In this document: positions 32,341 to 39,622 of the stretch, one piece after another
Position numbering within the stretch: the stretch's first letter is position 1
Layout of the letters: each line of letters starts with the position of its first letter
From: a bacterium
GTDB lineage: Bacteria > Zixibacteria > MSB-5A5 > WJJR01
Direction: 5' to 3'
NCBI GenBank assembly: GCA_021813505.1
Contig: JAKAKI010000091.1
Location: forward strand, 1-39,622
Length of the DNA: 39,622 nt
Notes under the pieces: generated by a model
Databases searched by the model: none
What the model saw: the letters and a program-made list of their open reading frames with translations, nothing else
Told to the model about the DNA's origin: nothing
Program-made: the position numbers and the translations under genes

Positions 32341-32610
32341 GCAGTCGGAGCGGGCAGCCATCGGTAGGGGCGCCCCTGCGCCCGTGTGTGCGTGGCAGAC
32401 AGACGGCCACATAGGGCCGCCGCTACGATGCATCGGACTGGATTCGCATGAGACCGTTATCCTGCGTCGCAAGGGGCTGAAAGCCCCTTGTCCGCACCGG
32501 ACAGACGCCGCGCAACCGATTGACAAACCACTGTTTTGACCGATATTCCACACAGGAGTCACTGTCAACCGCCACCTCCCGGCGATTGATGGACAACAGG
32601 CGGGCAATCG
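32341..32610. other. 270-bp gap with a hairpin and repeat-like DNA
   Basis: No gene is visible. CAAGGGGCT, loop GAA, AGCCCCTTG (32470-32490) is a perfect 9-bp hairpin that could terminate the B3/B4 gene transcript, though no T-tract follows. The segment near 32365 (GTAGGGGCGCCCCTGCGCCC) looks like a dispersed repeat. Confidence 0.55.
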
Positions 32611-34641
32611 ATGTCTAACCGGTCACGTCAATTGGCCATTCGCCTCTTGCGCGGCGTTGTTCTCGCCGGGCTGGTCGCGTTTGTGGCGGCGCCGGTCTCA
32701 TCGAAACGCGCTCCGTCGGTTCCAGCGCGGACCAGTATGGCCGCTGCGGCGCTTCCCCGTCCGGCGCGCGCTCCCCTCGCCACCGCCGTGCAGGCGGTCA
32801 ATGCTCTTCAAAGACAAGCTTTTCGCCCGTGGAATGTCCGTTGGAGCGGCGAGACCGGCCTGCCGCGCATGATGATGGCCGGGCAGTCTCGTGCATACAC
32901 AGGAGGGGTGGCCGAAGCCGCCGCCTCGTTCCTCGACGATCATCGAACACTATTTGCCTTGGACACTGGTGCCGGCCGGATGATCTCGGCAGTGCGGCCG
33001 CTTGATCAGCAACAACTACCGGAGGGCACCAAAGTCACGTTCGAGCAGGCGGTTGGCCGATTTGCGGTCGTCGATGCGCAGATCGGGGTGATTGTCGATG
33101 GGAGTGGCTCGGTCATCCACATCAGCTCCAGCGCCCGGCAGATTCCCGCCGTGGACACAGTCCCCGCATTGTCCGGCACGACCGCTGTTGCTGTGGCCGC
33201 TGCCGCGGTTGGCAAACCTCGCATTACCGGATCCGATCCGGCGCCACGCCTGGTGATTTACCCGTCTGATCCGCCGCGTCTTGCTTATGAAATCCGTCTG
33301 ACGTTCGACGCTGGTTATGGCGAGCCGTGGCGGTTTGTGGTCGATGCACACGATGGCGCGGTTCTCCTGCAGCGCCGAATGGTCTTGGACGCGGATACTT
33401 CGTTTGTGTTCGATCCCAATCCGGTGGTGACGCTGAACGATACGACGCTTCTGGACCATAACGACAGTGACAGTGCCGTGCCGCTGGCGGGATACCGCAC
33501 AGTCGTACTGCAACATCTCGATCCGGCGGTGGGCGGGGTGTACTCGCTTGAGGGATCGTACGCGGTGATGCAGAACATGGAGGCGCCGAATAATACGCCG
33601 CCGACCTCGCCGGACAGCAGCTTTCTGTTTCTCCGCAAGAACAACGACTTCGAAGAAGTGATGGTGTACTACACCATCACGAAGAGCCAATTGTACATCC
33701 AGTCACTCGGGTTCACCAATGCCGACAACCGCCGGCACCAGCTTGACGCGCACGGCTACGGCGGCGCCGACAATTCGCACTATGTTCAAAGCGTCGTGGG
33801 TGCGGGGTATATCGCCTATGGCGATGGCGGTGTCGATGATGCCGAGGACGCCGACATCATCCTGCACGAGTACGGGCATTCGATCCAGGACAACTCCTCG
33901 CACGGGATCTATTTCGGGATCGCCAACCACGGGTACGGCGACGAGACCGGGGCGATGGGTGAGGGATTCGGCGACTACTGGGGGGCATCGGCCGGGTATG
34001 ATTCGTCGGTGGCCCACGGATTCCCGGCGGCGTATGTCGGCGAGTGGGATGCGAAGGGGTACACCGCGGCCGGTGAGCCATACCTGCGCGTGGTCAACTC
34101 CGGCAAGGTCTACCCGGCGGATATGTCCAACGAGGTGCACGCCGATGGCGAGATCTGGTCGGCGGCGTTGTGGGATTTGTTTGGGTCGGTGGGCCGGACA
34201 GTCGCCGACCGGCTGGTGCTTTACTCGCACTTCCTGGTGCCGACCCCTCCCGACTTTGCTGATGGCGCCAACGCGCTTCTGGCGGCCGATGCGGTTCTGT
34301 ATCCGGCCGCGGCCAAATCCGGCGCCGTGGTCTACGGAATTCACTACGATCAAATCTGCAGCGCGATGTCGGCGCACGGAATTCTCAATTGCCCGCCCAT
34401 CTGCGACTGCTCGCACACCGGCGATCCGAACGATGACGGTGTGATCGACCTGTTCGATATCATCCTGACCATCGACGAAGTCTTCTCAGGCGGCCCCCAG
34501 GCCCCCAAAGACCCGTACTGCCCCCACCTCTCGCGCAGCGACTACAACTGCGACAACTCGATCGACGTCTTCGACGTCGTTCACGCGATCGAGTACGTCT
34601 TCAGCGGGGGGCCGGGGGCGTGTGATCTGTGTGGGGGGTAG
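32611..34641 (+). CDS. Secreted M36-like (fungalysin/thermolysin-type) metallopeptidase with dockerin-like repeats
   Basis: A 676-residue secreted zinc protease. The signal peptide is within the first 30 residues (LLRGVVLAGLVAFVAAPVSS). An FTP/PepSY-type propeptide follows (about 60-260; FVVDAHDGAVLLQRRMV). The catalytic domain has HEYGH (419-423) with Glu451 in GEGFGDYW as third zinc ligand. The C-terminus (about 603-676) has two dockerin-like repeats, GDPNDDGVIDLFDI and SDYNCDNSIDVFDV, each followed by VFSGGP. These are the same type as in the cohesin-like protein at 359-1303. It is probably an extracellular protease attached or assembled through this tail. Confidence 0.92.
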   Translation: MSNRSRQLAIRLLRGVVLAGLVAFVAAPVSSKRAPSVPARTSMAAAALPRPARAPLATAVQAVNALQRQAFRPWNVRWSGETGLPRMMMAGQSRAYTGGVAEAAASFLDDHRTLFALDTGAGRMISAVRPLDQQQLPEGTKVTFEQAVGRFAVVDAQIGVIVDGSGSVIHISSSARQIPAVDTVPALSGTTAVAVAAAAVGKPRITGSDPAPRLVIYPSDPPRLAYEIRLTFDAGYGEPWRFVVDAHDGAVLLQRRMVLDADTSFVFDPNPVVTLNDTTLLDHNDSDSAVPLAGYRTVVLQHLDPAVGGVYSLEGSYAVMQNMEAPNNTPPTSPDSSFLFLRKNNDFEEVMVYYTITKSQLYIQSLGFTNADNRRHQLDAHGYGGADNSHYVQSVVGAGYIAYGDGGVDDAEDADIILHEYGHSIQDNSSHGIYFGIANHGYGDETGAMGEGFGDYWGASAGYDSSVAHGFPAAYVGEWDAKGYTAAGEPYLRVVNSGKVYPADMSNEVHADGEIWSAALWDLFGSVGRTVADRLVLYSHFLVPTPPDFADGANALLAADAVLYPAAAKSGAVVYGIHYDQICSAMSAHGILNCPPICDCSHTGDPNDDGVIDLFDIILTIDEVFSGGPQAPKDPYCPHLSRSDYNCDNSIDVFDVVHAIEYVFSGGPGACDLCGG

Positions 34642-34686
34642 GGGGGGAGAGTAATCGTCCAAAGGCCGTTGGCGGGACCCAAGCTG

Positions 34687-36351
34687 TTACGTGTCTGCAG
34701 TCCCGTCTGGTTCTGAGGTTCCTGCTTCAAGCAAGGACTCCAGTTCCAAGTCCGGGATGGCTGCAAGAGAACGACCTATGATCCCTTGGAGATCGCCATA
34801 AAGGCCAACCGTCCCAGTAACACTGAGTTCGAGCTGCTTCTCTCGTTTATCCCATTGCTTCCGGATCACCTTCTTTTCAAGATCCAAATCGCGCTTCATC
34901 GAGGTGAAGGCATCGACAATTGCCTCAACCCGTCTCTTGAATCCCGAACTGGTCAGGTAGCCGTAAACAGCTTCGCTCTTCTGGGACATTCCCTGAGAGG
35001 CGATTCTTGCAGTTGCTACTTGGATCATCGTGGTGCGGAGAATGCTTGCCAAGGTTACGGCAAGCTTTGGTTCCGTGATCCAGATTCCATCGCGCTGATC
35101 GATTGGCCCGGCATCTTTAGGCAGGACGTTTGAAGCAATCACGCCAACATCACCTTTGATCGCATCAAGGTCCGCCTTGAGTTTTGGAATCCAGGAGTCG
35201 CTCCAGTTCTTGGTGTTCTTGACTTCCCACACAATGGCGCCACACCGATTTCCCAGCTGATCATTTACAGTATGTACAATGTCTGCTCCTCGGATCCCAG
35301 TGGGAACGGGTTCGATGACGTCATAAGGAAAGCTGATTGCCAGTACATTCTCGATGTTCGTCTCTAGGATGTCGCCTTGAAGTTGCTGCGAGCCCTGGAT
35401 CAGTCGGTTGCGCATCTCTTCAACTTGCCTTTCCATGTCCTTGAGCTTGCGGTCTTTTTCGTCATCCTTCAGGCGATGCTCTTCTGCCACTCGAATCCGA
35501 ATTGACTCCTCGAGAGGCCTGACTCCTTCGGACAATCGTCTTGAGACCTCTAGCTCGATTTCAGCCGCACGCTCCTCTAATTCACGTTCGCGCTTGCGCC
35601 AAGCCAACTCCCTTTCCTGTGACTCCTTGAGCAATTCCTTCTTTTGAACAAGATCTGCCGTGAGTTCCTTCAACTTCACACCAAACTCCAGCTTGAGATT
35701 CTCTTGGATATGCTCCTTAATGACGGCTTCCTTCTTCTTCGCTTCCTCGGCAATGCGCTGCTCGATACCGTCCAGTTTTGTTTGTAGTTCGCGCGCTTTC
35801 TGGTCCACGGACTTCTCGCGTTGCGAAAGTTCGCGTTCTCTTGACTCGGTCGCGACCTGTTTCTGGCGTTGCTCTTCCTCCAATCTCTTCCGAATCGTGG
35901 CTTCAAGTGATGCTCTCTCTTCAGCCACTTTCCTTGCCACCTCCAATTCGATTGTTGCAGACTGCTCCTCCAACTCTCGCTCGCGCTTTCGCCACGAAAG
36001 TTCTTTGGCCTGCGACTCTTTCAATTGATCTTTCTTTGCCGTCAGTTCATCTGATATAGCCTTCAGTTTCAAGGCGAATTCGCCTCCTAACTCCTGCTGA
36101 ATTGTCGCCCTAATCAAGACCTCCCTCTTTGAGGTCTCCTCGCTTATGTGCTCCTCGAGGCTGTCGCGTTGTTGCTGCAACTCTTGCGCCTTCTTGGAAA
36201 GAGCCAAATCTCGCTGAGAGAGTGCAAGCTCCTTAGAGCGTGCCTCAGACTCCACCTTGTCGCGAAGGGTCTTCTCAATATCTTGCCGGAGCAACTGATC
36301 GAGGGGAAAGCTCGCCTCACACTTAGGACATGTAATGATTGTTTCTGCCAT
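34687..36351 (-). CDS. DUF2130 (COG4487) coiled-coil protein with PD-(D/E)xK-like nuclease motif
   Basis: A 554-residue protein from ATG 36351 (AGGG upstream). The N-terminus has a half zinc-ribbon, Cys8-Pro-Lys-Cys11. Residues about 20-315 are a long charged coiled coil with an internal duplication: about 107-145 and 227-266 share LKESQ, LxWRKRERELEE and IELEV. The C-terminal DUF2130 domain shows Glu330, Asp357 in RGADIVH and Glu376-Val-Lys378 in WEVKNT, a PD-(D/E)xK restriction-nuclease-like pattern (my reading). Base composition is clearly lower in GC than flanking genes. It lies 74 bp downstream of the OLD-type gene on the same strand, so a shared defence role is inferred. Confidence 0.85.
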   Translation of the reverse strand: MAETIITCPKCEASFPLDQLLRQDIEKTLRDKVESEARSKELALSQRDLALSKKAQELQQQRDSLEEHISEETSKREVLIRATIQQELGGEFALKLKAISDELTAKKDQLKESQAKELSWRKRERELEEQSATIELEVARKVAEERASLEATIRKRLEEEQRQKQVATESRERELSQREKSVDQKARELQTKLDGIEQRIAEEAKKKEAVIKEHIQENLKLEFGVKLKELTADLVQKKELLKESQERELAWRKRERELEERAAEIELEVSRRLSEGVRPLEESIRIRVAEEHRLKDDEKDRKLKDMERQVEEMRNRLIQGSQQLQGDILETNIENVLAISFPYDVIEPVPTGIRGADIVHTVNDQLGNRCGAIVWEVKNTKNWSDSWIPKLKADLDAIKGDVGVIASNVLPKDAGPIDQRDGIWITEPKLAVTLASILRTTMIQVATARIASQGMSQKSEAVYGYLTSSGFKRRVEAIVDAFTSMKRDLDLEKKVIRKQWDKREKQLELSVTGTVGLYGDLQGIIGRSLAAIPDLELESLLEAGTSEPDGTADT

Positions 36352-36425
36352 ACTGTACCCTGTTGCAGAATTGGTGATCAACCTCAAATTAGGTTCGGAA
36401 AGTGTTCAATCCCTTTCATGATGGT

Positions 36426-37307
36426 TCATATCGCTGTTGCGATTGACCGTACATTCTCGAGAATGGTGCGCAGTTCGTCAGGAATATCCCGCCCTGAAGT
36501 GTACATCGCGCGCCCAGCTAGTTCGCCGAACTCCACCTTGAAGCGTTGAAAGCGTGCCCCCGGTCCCTTCTTTTCATTCATCACTCGTTGAAACTCCGCT
36601 TCTCTGTTCTTTTCGGGGCAGATGTCAGAGATGGTAATACTCAAACCCTCCGGATGACGTTTGTTAATCAGATCTACAGCTAAGTCAAGTGGAATGTACC
36701 GCTCGAACTGCCCTTCATTGAGACAAAAAACGGACTTAAGATTCTGATAGCCTCGTGCGTTGATAGAACGCCTCAGGTTCGCCGCTTGTTTCTCTGCGTC
36801 TTTGTCTAGGACAACAACCACAGGTATCCTGTAGCACTCCAAGACCTTTAAGAGGCTCCGGATTGTCGATTCATTCGAACAGTTTGCTGGGACAATTGAA
36901 ACACCTAGTTCCCGATGGTTCATGCCTGCCATTGTGAAAAGCCATGGGTACGCGTGCAGTTCTGTCTGCCCCTCGACAATTAGAGCGCAGTTGCCCCCTC
37001 CACTGAGCAGTGCATCGCTGATACGAATACCCATTATCTCGCGGAGTCCCTCATAGTCTTCGGTTGAGAAAGATCGTGCAATCGTGTTTCCCTTTGGAGT
37101 TCGCGTCAATACTATATTGTCTTCGAGACTTCCTAGATCTAAGAAGACGCTGGAATGCGTGGTGCAAATCACCTGTGCTGCCTTCGATAGATTTTGCAAC
37201 GCCCAGAGCATTTCACGCTGCCCTCTCGGGTGCAGGCTATTTTCCGGCTCCTCTATTGCCAGTATGAAATCTGTTGCACCCTTCAATGCTAACAACCTAG
37301 AACTCAT
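36426..37307 (-). CDS. OLD-family nuclease, C-terminal part (Walker B, TOPRIM)
   Basis: A 293-residue frame starting at ATG 37307, overlapping the upstream stop (ATGA). It begins just before Walker B of an ABC-type ATPase (FILAIEEPENSLHP, Glu19-Glu20) and the H-loop TTHSS (His61). It then carries an OLD-type TOPRIM nuclease domain with Glu112 in LIVEGQTE, Asp168 and Asp170 in VVVLDKDAE, and EGQFERYIP. It lacks its own Walker A, which is in the upstream frame 37304-38329, so the two must work as one protein or one complex. The frame before this ATG stays open for about 38 codons (IFG, ELARPSNS and so on), suggesting a frameshift split. Confidence 0.85.
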   Translation of the reverse strand: MSSRLLALKGATDFILAIEEPENSLHPRGQREMLWALQNLSKAAQVICTTHSSVFLDLGSLEDNIVLTRTPKGNTIARSFSTEDYEGLREIMGIRISDALLSGGGNCALIVEGQTELHAYPWLFTMAGMNHRELGVSIVPANCSNESTIRSLLKVLECYRIPVVVVLDKDAEKQAANLRRSINARGYQNLKSVFCLNEGQFERYIPLDLAVDLINKRHPEGLSITISDICPEKNREAEFQRVMNEKKGPGARFQRFKVEFGELAGRAMYTSGRDIPDELRTILENVRSIATAI

Positions 37308-38329
37308 CCCAAAAATCGAATTTGAGGGACGGGCAAGTTCAAAGCCCTCGTCATTCCACCTATGAGAGTCACCGAAGCAAACGACATGCCAGAACCCCGA
37401 ACGTGAATTTTGGGATGGCTTCTAAACATTGCTAGGATTAGATTGTTATGCACACCAGCCCCTCGGTTGGACATGGGGATGTTGCGCGCCCGCTCATCGT
37501 CCATTCCGAATTCGAAGTCCACGCCTTTCATAAGATCAAGGTCAACTGCGTGTGTGAGGGAAACCGATGGATTGTTCATCTGTTCACGCATCAGTTCTTC
37601 TAAACTCGAAACCGTCGCCCCGACACTCTTTCGGAGGAGAGTGCAAATATTGGTCAACGCTGTTTGGATGCTGGTCTCTGAAAGCGTCCCGCGGAAAAGC
37701 GGCTTGAACAGTTTGCCAAATAGAGACGTCTCCGTCATTTTCGTATGCAAATCAAAGTCCCGTGTTACCGGAACGAGGACAAAGTCCGGGACGATCTTAT
37801 TGAATTCTCTTTCTGAGAGTTCAATCCGCGATTCCTGGAAGTCGTGAACATTTTGTGTCATCCAGTCTCTTATTTTGGATTTCACGTCGTCTTTGGCGAG
37901 TTTTGACGAATCCTTACTTCCGGAGACGTCATTCCAGATGCTCCGCAGATCTGATAGGTTCTTCGAGTCGAGGTCCCTAAATCGACTCTCCTTGGGCTGC
38001 TGCGAGATCACTTCGATAAGTCGCGGTGAATCGAACTCGTAACGGGCTCGCAACGTCAGCCGCCCTTGAGTCAAATACGGTTTCTGAGATTCATTTGGGT
38101 GGTCGAGACAGAAAGACAGTTCGATCAGTACAGGCAGGGTATCGTCCCCCATGAAGATATCTGTTTTGCGGTCGATCTTGTTGGCTTCAAAGAAAGTTCG
38201 AAGTGCGAACATACAAGAAGACTTCCCAACATCGTTTTCTCCAATGATCGTCGTCATTGGATGCAGCGTGACGCGAAGACTCTGTAGCGCACGGTAGTTC
38301 TCAATCTTTAGAGTTTCGATCCGAATCAT
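37304..38329 (-). CDS. OLD-family ATPase, N-terminal part (Walker A, signature)
   Basis: A 341-residue frame starting with MIRIETLKIENYRALQSL, the standard opening of RecF/OLD-type ATPases. Walker A is GENDVGKSS (30-38). The ABC signature region SNRGAGVHNN starts near 287. The frame stops at 37304 before Walker B, which is in the overlapping next frame. In intact OLD proteins Walker B follows the signature by a few dozen residues in the same chain. Known relatives are GajA of Gabija and P2 OLD. The gene has lower GC than the genome and stands next to a DUF2130 gene rather than the GajB helicase. It is either frameshift-inactivated or a natural two-chain form. Confidence 0.85.
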   Translation of the reverse strand: MIRIETLKIENYRALQSLRVTLHPMTTIIGENDVGKSSCMFALRTFFEANKIDRKTDIFMGDDTLPVLIELSFCLDHPNESQKPYLTQGRLTLRARYEFDSPRLIEVISQQPKESRFRDLDSKNLSDLRSIWNDVSGSKDSSKLAKDDVKSKIRDWMTQNVHDFQESRIELSEREFNKIVPDFVLVPVTRDFDLHTKMTETSLFGKLFKPLFRGTLSETSIQTALTNICTLLRKSVGATVSSLEELMREQMNNPSVSLTHAVDLDLMKGVDFEFGMDDERARNIPMSNRGAGVHNNLILAMFRSHPKIHVRGSGMSFASVTLIGGMTRALNLPVPQIRFLG

Positions 38330-38977
38330 GAGATTGATCCTCTGAATGGTGGAAAGTCAATTCATGGCAGATCTGTAACTAGTTAACTCCTATTCCCATT
38401 CTCGCGCCCCGAATCATGTCCAATTGATTCGAAAGTTCTTGCTGAACGTCAAGTTCGATCTCGGAATGGCGACTATGGTGGAAAGAGCCAGTTCTTTCGA
38501 GAACATGCTGTTGCCAACTTGAGCATAGCGACCTGGTTGGGCTTGGAATTGGGCGAGCCAACTAACATGATCCCCATGGGCGTCTGCGATTCTGCAATTC
38601 GTAATTGCGTCCTTATCCCCTCCACGCGCTGCCTGGACATAAAAGGCCGACTTCGCGGGGGATGAGCACTTGGACTTCGCCGCCGTGGACACCCTGCGCG
38701 ATGGTACCCTGACGCAATAGGCGTGCTGCTGCAAACTTCTATGTCTACTACTACTCCAGCGCCCTGGGCTGCTTGCTGTGATGGGCGCCGGACATGGCTC
38801 TCACTGGGGGAGATTATCGCGAGTTCGATATCGCGATGTCAAGACAAAAGTCGTCACGGATGAACTTGTGACAAGGTCGATCTGGGGACGGAGTGTTGGC
38901 AGGTCAGCGTTGCGGGTTGGGAGAGGGGGAGATTGCTTCGCTTCGCTCGCAATGACGATTCCTGGATCTGGGTCAAG
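38330..38977. other. 648-bp region without a confident gene
   Basis: It runs upstream of the OLD gene to the tRNA. A minus-strand frame 38414-38734 (106 codons) contains GDKDAITNCRIADAHGD and similar but matches nothing I recognise. On the plus strand, near 38663, a short GC-rich fragment DFAAVDTLRDGTLTQ ends in a stop and could be a gene remnant. GGGAGATTGCTTCGCTTCGC at 38928-38947 is a dispersed-repeat type motif. The promoter of the OLD/DUF2130 pair should lie at the left end. Confidence 0.4.
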
Positions 38978-39061
38978 CGGAGGGGCGGGGACTCGAACCC
39001 CGATAGGCTTTCGCCCGGCGGTTTTCAAGACCGCTGCCTTACCAGTTAGGTCTACCCCTCC
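38978..39061 (-). tRNA. tRNA-Ser (anticodon UGA)
   Basis: An 84-nt class II tRNA. The 7-bp acceptor stem is GGAGGGG with CCCCTCC and discriminator G73. The anticodon stem GCGGT/ACCGC encloses CTTGAAA, giving anticodon UGA for UCA codons. A long variable arm (GGGC GAAA GCC) and T-arm CGGGG TTCGAGT CCCCG follow. No CCA is encoded. The D-arm is unusual, CCT AACTGGTA AGG, offset from the usual serine form. It is not a selenocysteine tRNA, whose anticodon would be UCA. Confidence 0.92.
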
Positions 39062-39530
39062 GAAGGTCTGCGCGATTACGCGCTTGCGGCGCCGCCGTGG
39101 GGAAGATCGAATTTGGCGGGGTCTGAGTCAACCGTGGCGTGGGTCTGCGCCGCCGGGGCGGACAGCAGATGCTTCGCTCCCTTCGGTCGCTCGGCATGAC
39201 GGCGGGCGGTGGTGGCCCACCAGGAATCCAGTCGCCGCAGGCGACAGGATGGATGGTGGGGCTCTTCGCGGGAGGGCGGCGTTCGCTCGTTGCCCTGCCG
39301 CGCCCCACCATCCGCCCATTCGCCTCCGGCGAATTGGCTCCTGGTGGGCCACCGTGTCGGGGAGGTTGTTGAGAACAAAGCCTGTCGTGCCCACGGATGT
39401 GCCCTCACCCCGACCCTCTCCCTGAGGGAGAGGGGGTTGCCTGCCGTGAAGCATAGGTGATGTGTGAAAGTCTTGTATCAATGTGATGCTTTTCACCCCT
39501 CTCCCTCTGGGAGAGCAACTGTGTTTCCGA
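39062..39530. repeat. Repeat-rich intergenic block (469 bp)
   Basis: A 39-bp segment at 39162-39200 matches 14707-14745 with one mismatch. A large imperfect inverted repeat occupies 39208-39354: the left arm reads GGTGGCCCACCAGGA..TCGCCGCAGGCGA..GATGGTGGGGC and the right arm is its complement with scattered mismatches. CCCTCTCCCT G AGGGAGAGGG (39414-39434) is a 10-bp hairpin, followed by a further CCCTCTCCCTCTGGGAGAG copy near 39497. No gene is credible here. Confidence 0.75.
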
Positions 39531-39622
39531 TCAGGCCGCCATGGCCCGGGTGTGTTGCCAATGGACGCCGTCCCGGACCATCGCATTCAAGATAACGAGC
39601 AATTTGCGCATGCAGGCCACGT
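39531..39622 (-). mobile_element. IS110-family transposase, C-terminal end (partial)
   Basis: The minus strand from the right window edge reads VACMRKLLVILNAMVRDGV, then HWQHTRAMAA and a stop at 39531-39533. The MRKLLVILNAMVRDG string matches the conserved C-terminal end of IS110/IS1111 transposases (DEDD-type site-specific recombinase-like enzymes). The catalytic parts lie beyond 39622, so intactness cannot be judged. Its presence beside a tRNA and repeats marks an insertion-prone spot. Confidence 0.75.

Noticed and set aside
38414-38734. Minus-strand frame of 106 codons as a gene
   Set aside because: No family signature, no clear ribosome site, and mixed composition across a probable island border.
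38978-39061. tRNA near the window end as a selenocysteine tRNA supporting the selenoprotein
   Set aside because: The anticodon loop CTTGAAA gives anticodon UGA (serine, UCA codons), not UCA; the acceptor stem is the ordinary serine length.

Overview
The window is high-GC bacterial chromosome (roughly 60-65% G+C by eye in most genes). The organism is probably an uncultivated member of the FCB superphylum, for example candidate division Zixibacteria or a relative. This is inferred from three things: secreted proteins ending in paired dockerin-like repeats, a DUF5683 protein, and a long TPR lipoprotein opening with a CAYFNTFYHAKK-type sequence. No rRNA or marker gene fixes the taxonomy.

Layout. 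(1) 1-6304, minus strand: a secretome cluster. It holds two paralogous cohesin-like proteins (one cut by the window edge), a subtilase with a dockerin-like tail, two paralogous beta-propeller lipoproteins, a truncated subtilase remnant, and a duplicated 178-nt leader. (2) 6305-8027: little coding except a DUF5683 protein, plus a nested inverted-repeat element. (3) 8028-17593, plus strand: a tightly packed run of housekeeping genes. These are a class III sirtuin, a COG1313-type radical SAM enzyme, a TPR/TonB-C lipoprotein, pyrK, pyrD, a 620-bp repeat-filled gap, pyrF, a bifunctional NAD(P)HX repair enzyme and a LapA-like protein. (4) 17618-21835: thioesterase, RecQ, a thioredoxin-like gene with an in-frame UGA, and a CMD/AhpD-like protein. 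(5) 22152-29873, plus strand: a nine-gene operon starting with an ArsR-rhodanese regulator and continuing through TlpA-like, CxxCH, DsrE-like and four-helix membrane proteins, an MMPL/RND transporter, a LolA-like carrier, a beta-barrel and a YgaP-like membrane protein. (6) 29989-34641: M32 carboxypeptidase, B3/B4-domain protein and an M36-like metallopeptidase with dockerin-like tail. (7) 34687-38329, minus strand: a lower-GC island with a DUF2130 coiled-coil putative nuclease and a split OLD-family ATPase/TOPRIM nuclease. (8) 38330-39622: gene-poor DNA with tRNA-Ser(UGA), large inverted repeats and the C-terminal end of an IS110-type transposase.

Most interesting points. The gene at 20538-21452 has a single in-frame UGA exactly at the first active-site position of a thioredoxin CxxC motif (it would read U-G-G-C). 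A perfect hairpin follows with its loop 17 nt after the UGA, as expected for a bacterial SECIS, and the frame stays open for 234 codons. This is a strong selenoprotein candidate. The OLD + DUF2130 pair looks like an acquired, possibly undescribed nuclease defence module, although the OLD gene is split between its ABC signature and Walker B. The ArsR-rhodanese operon looks like a sulfur or thiol-responsive system linked to an envelope-spanning RND/LolA-like/beta-barrel export route. Dispersed repeats are frequent and one of them encodes the last residues of RecQ.
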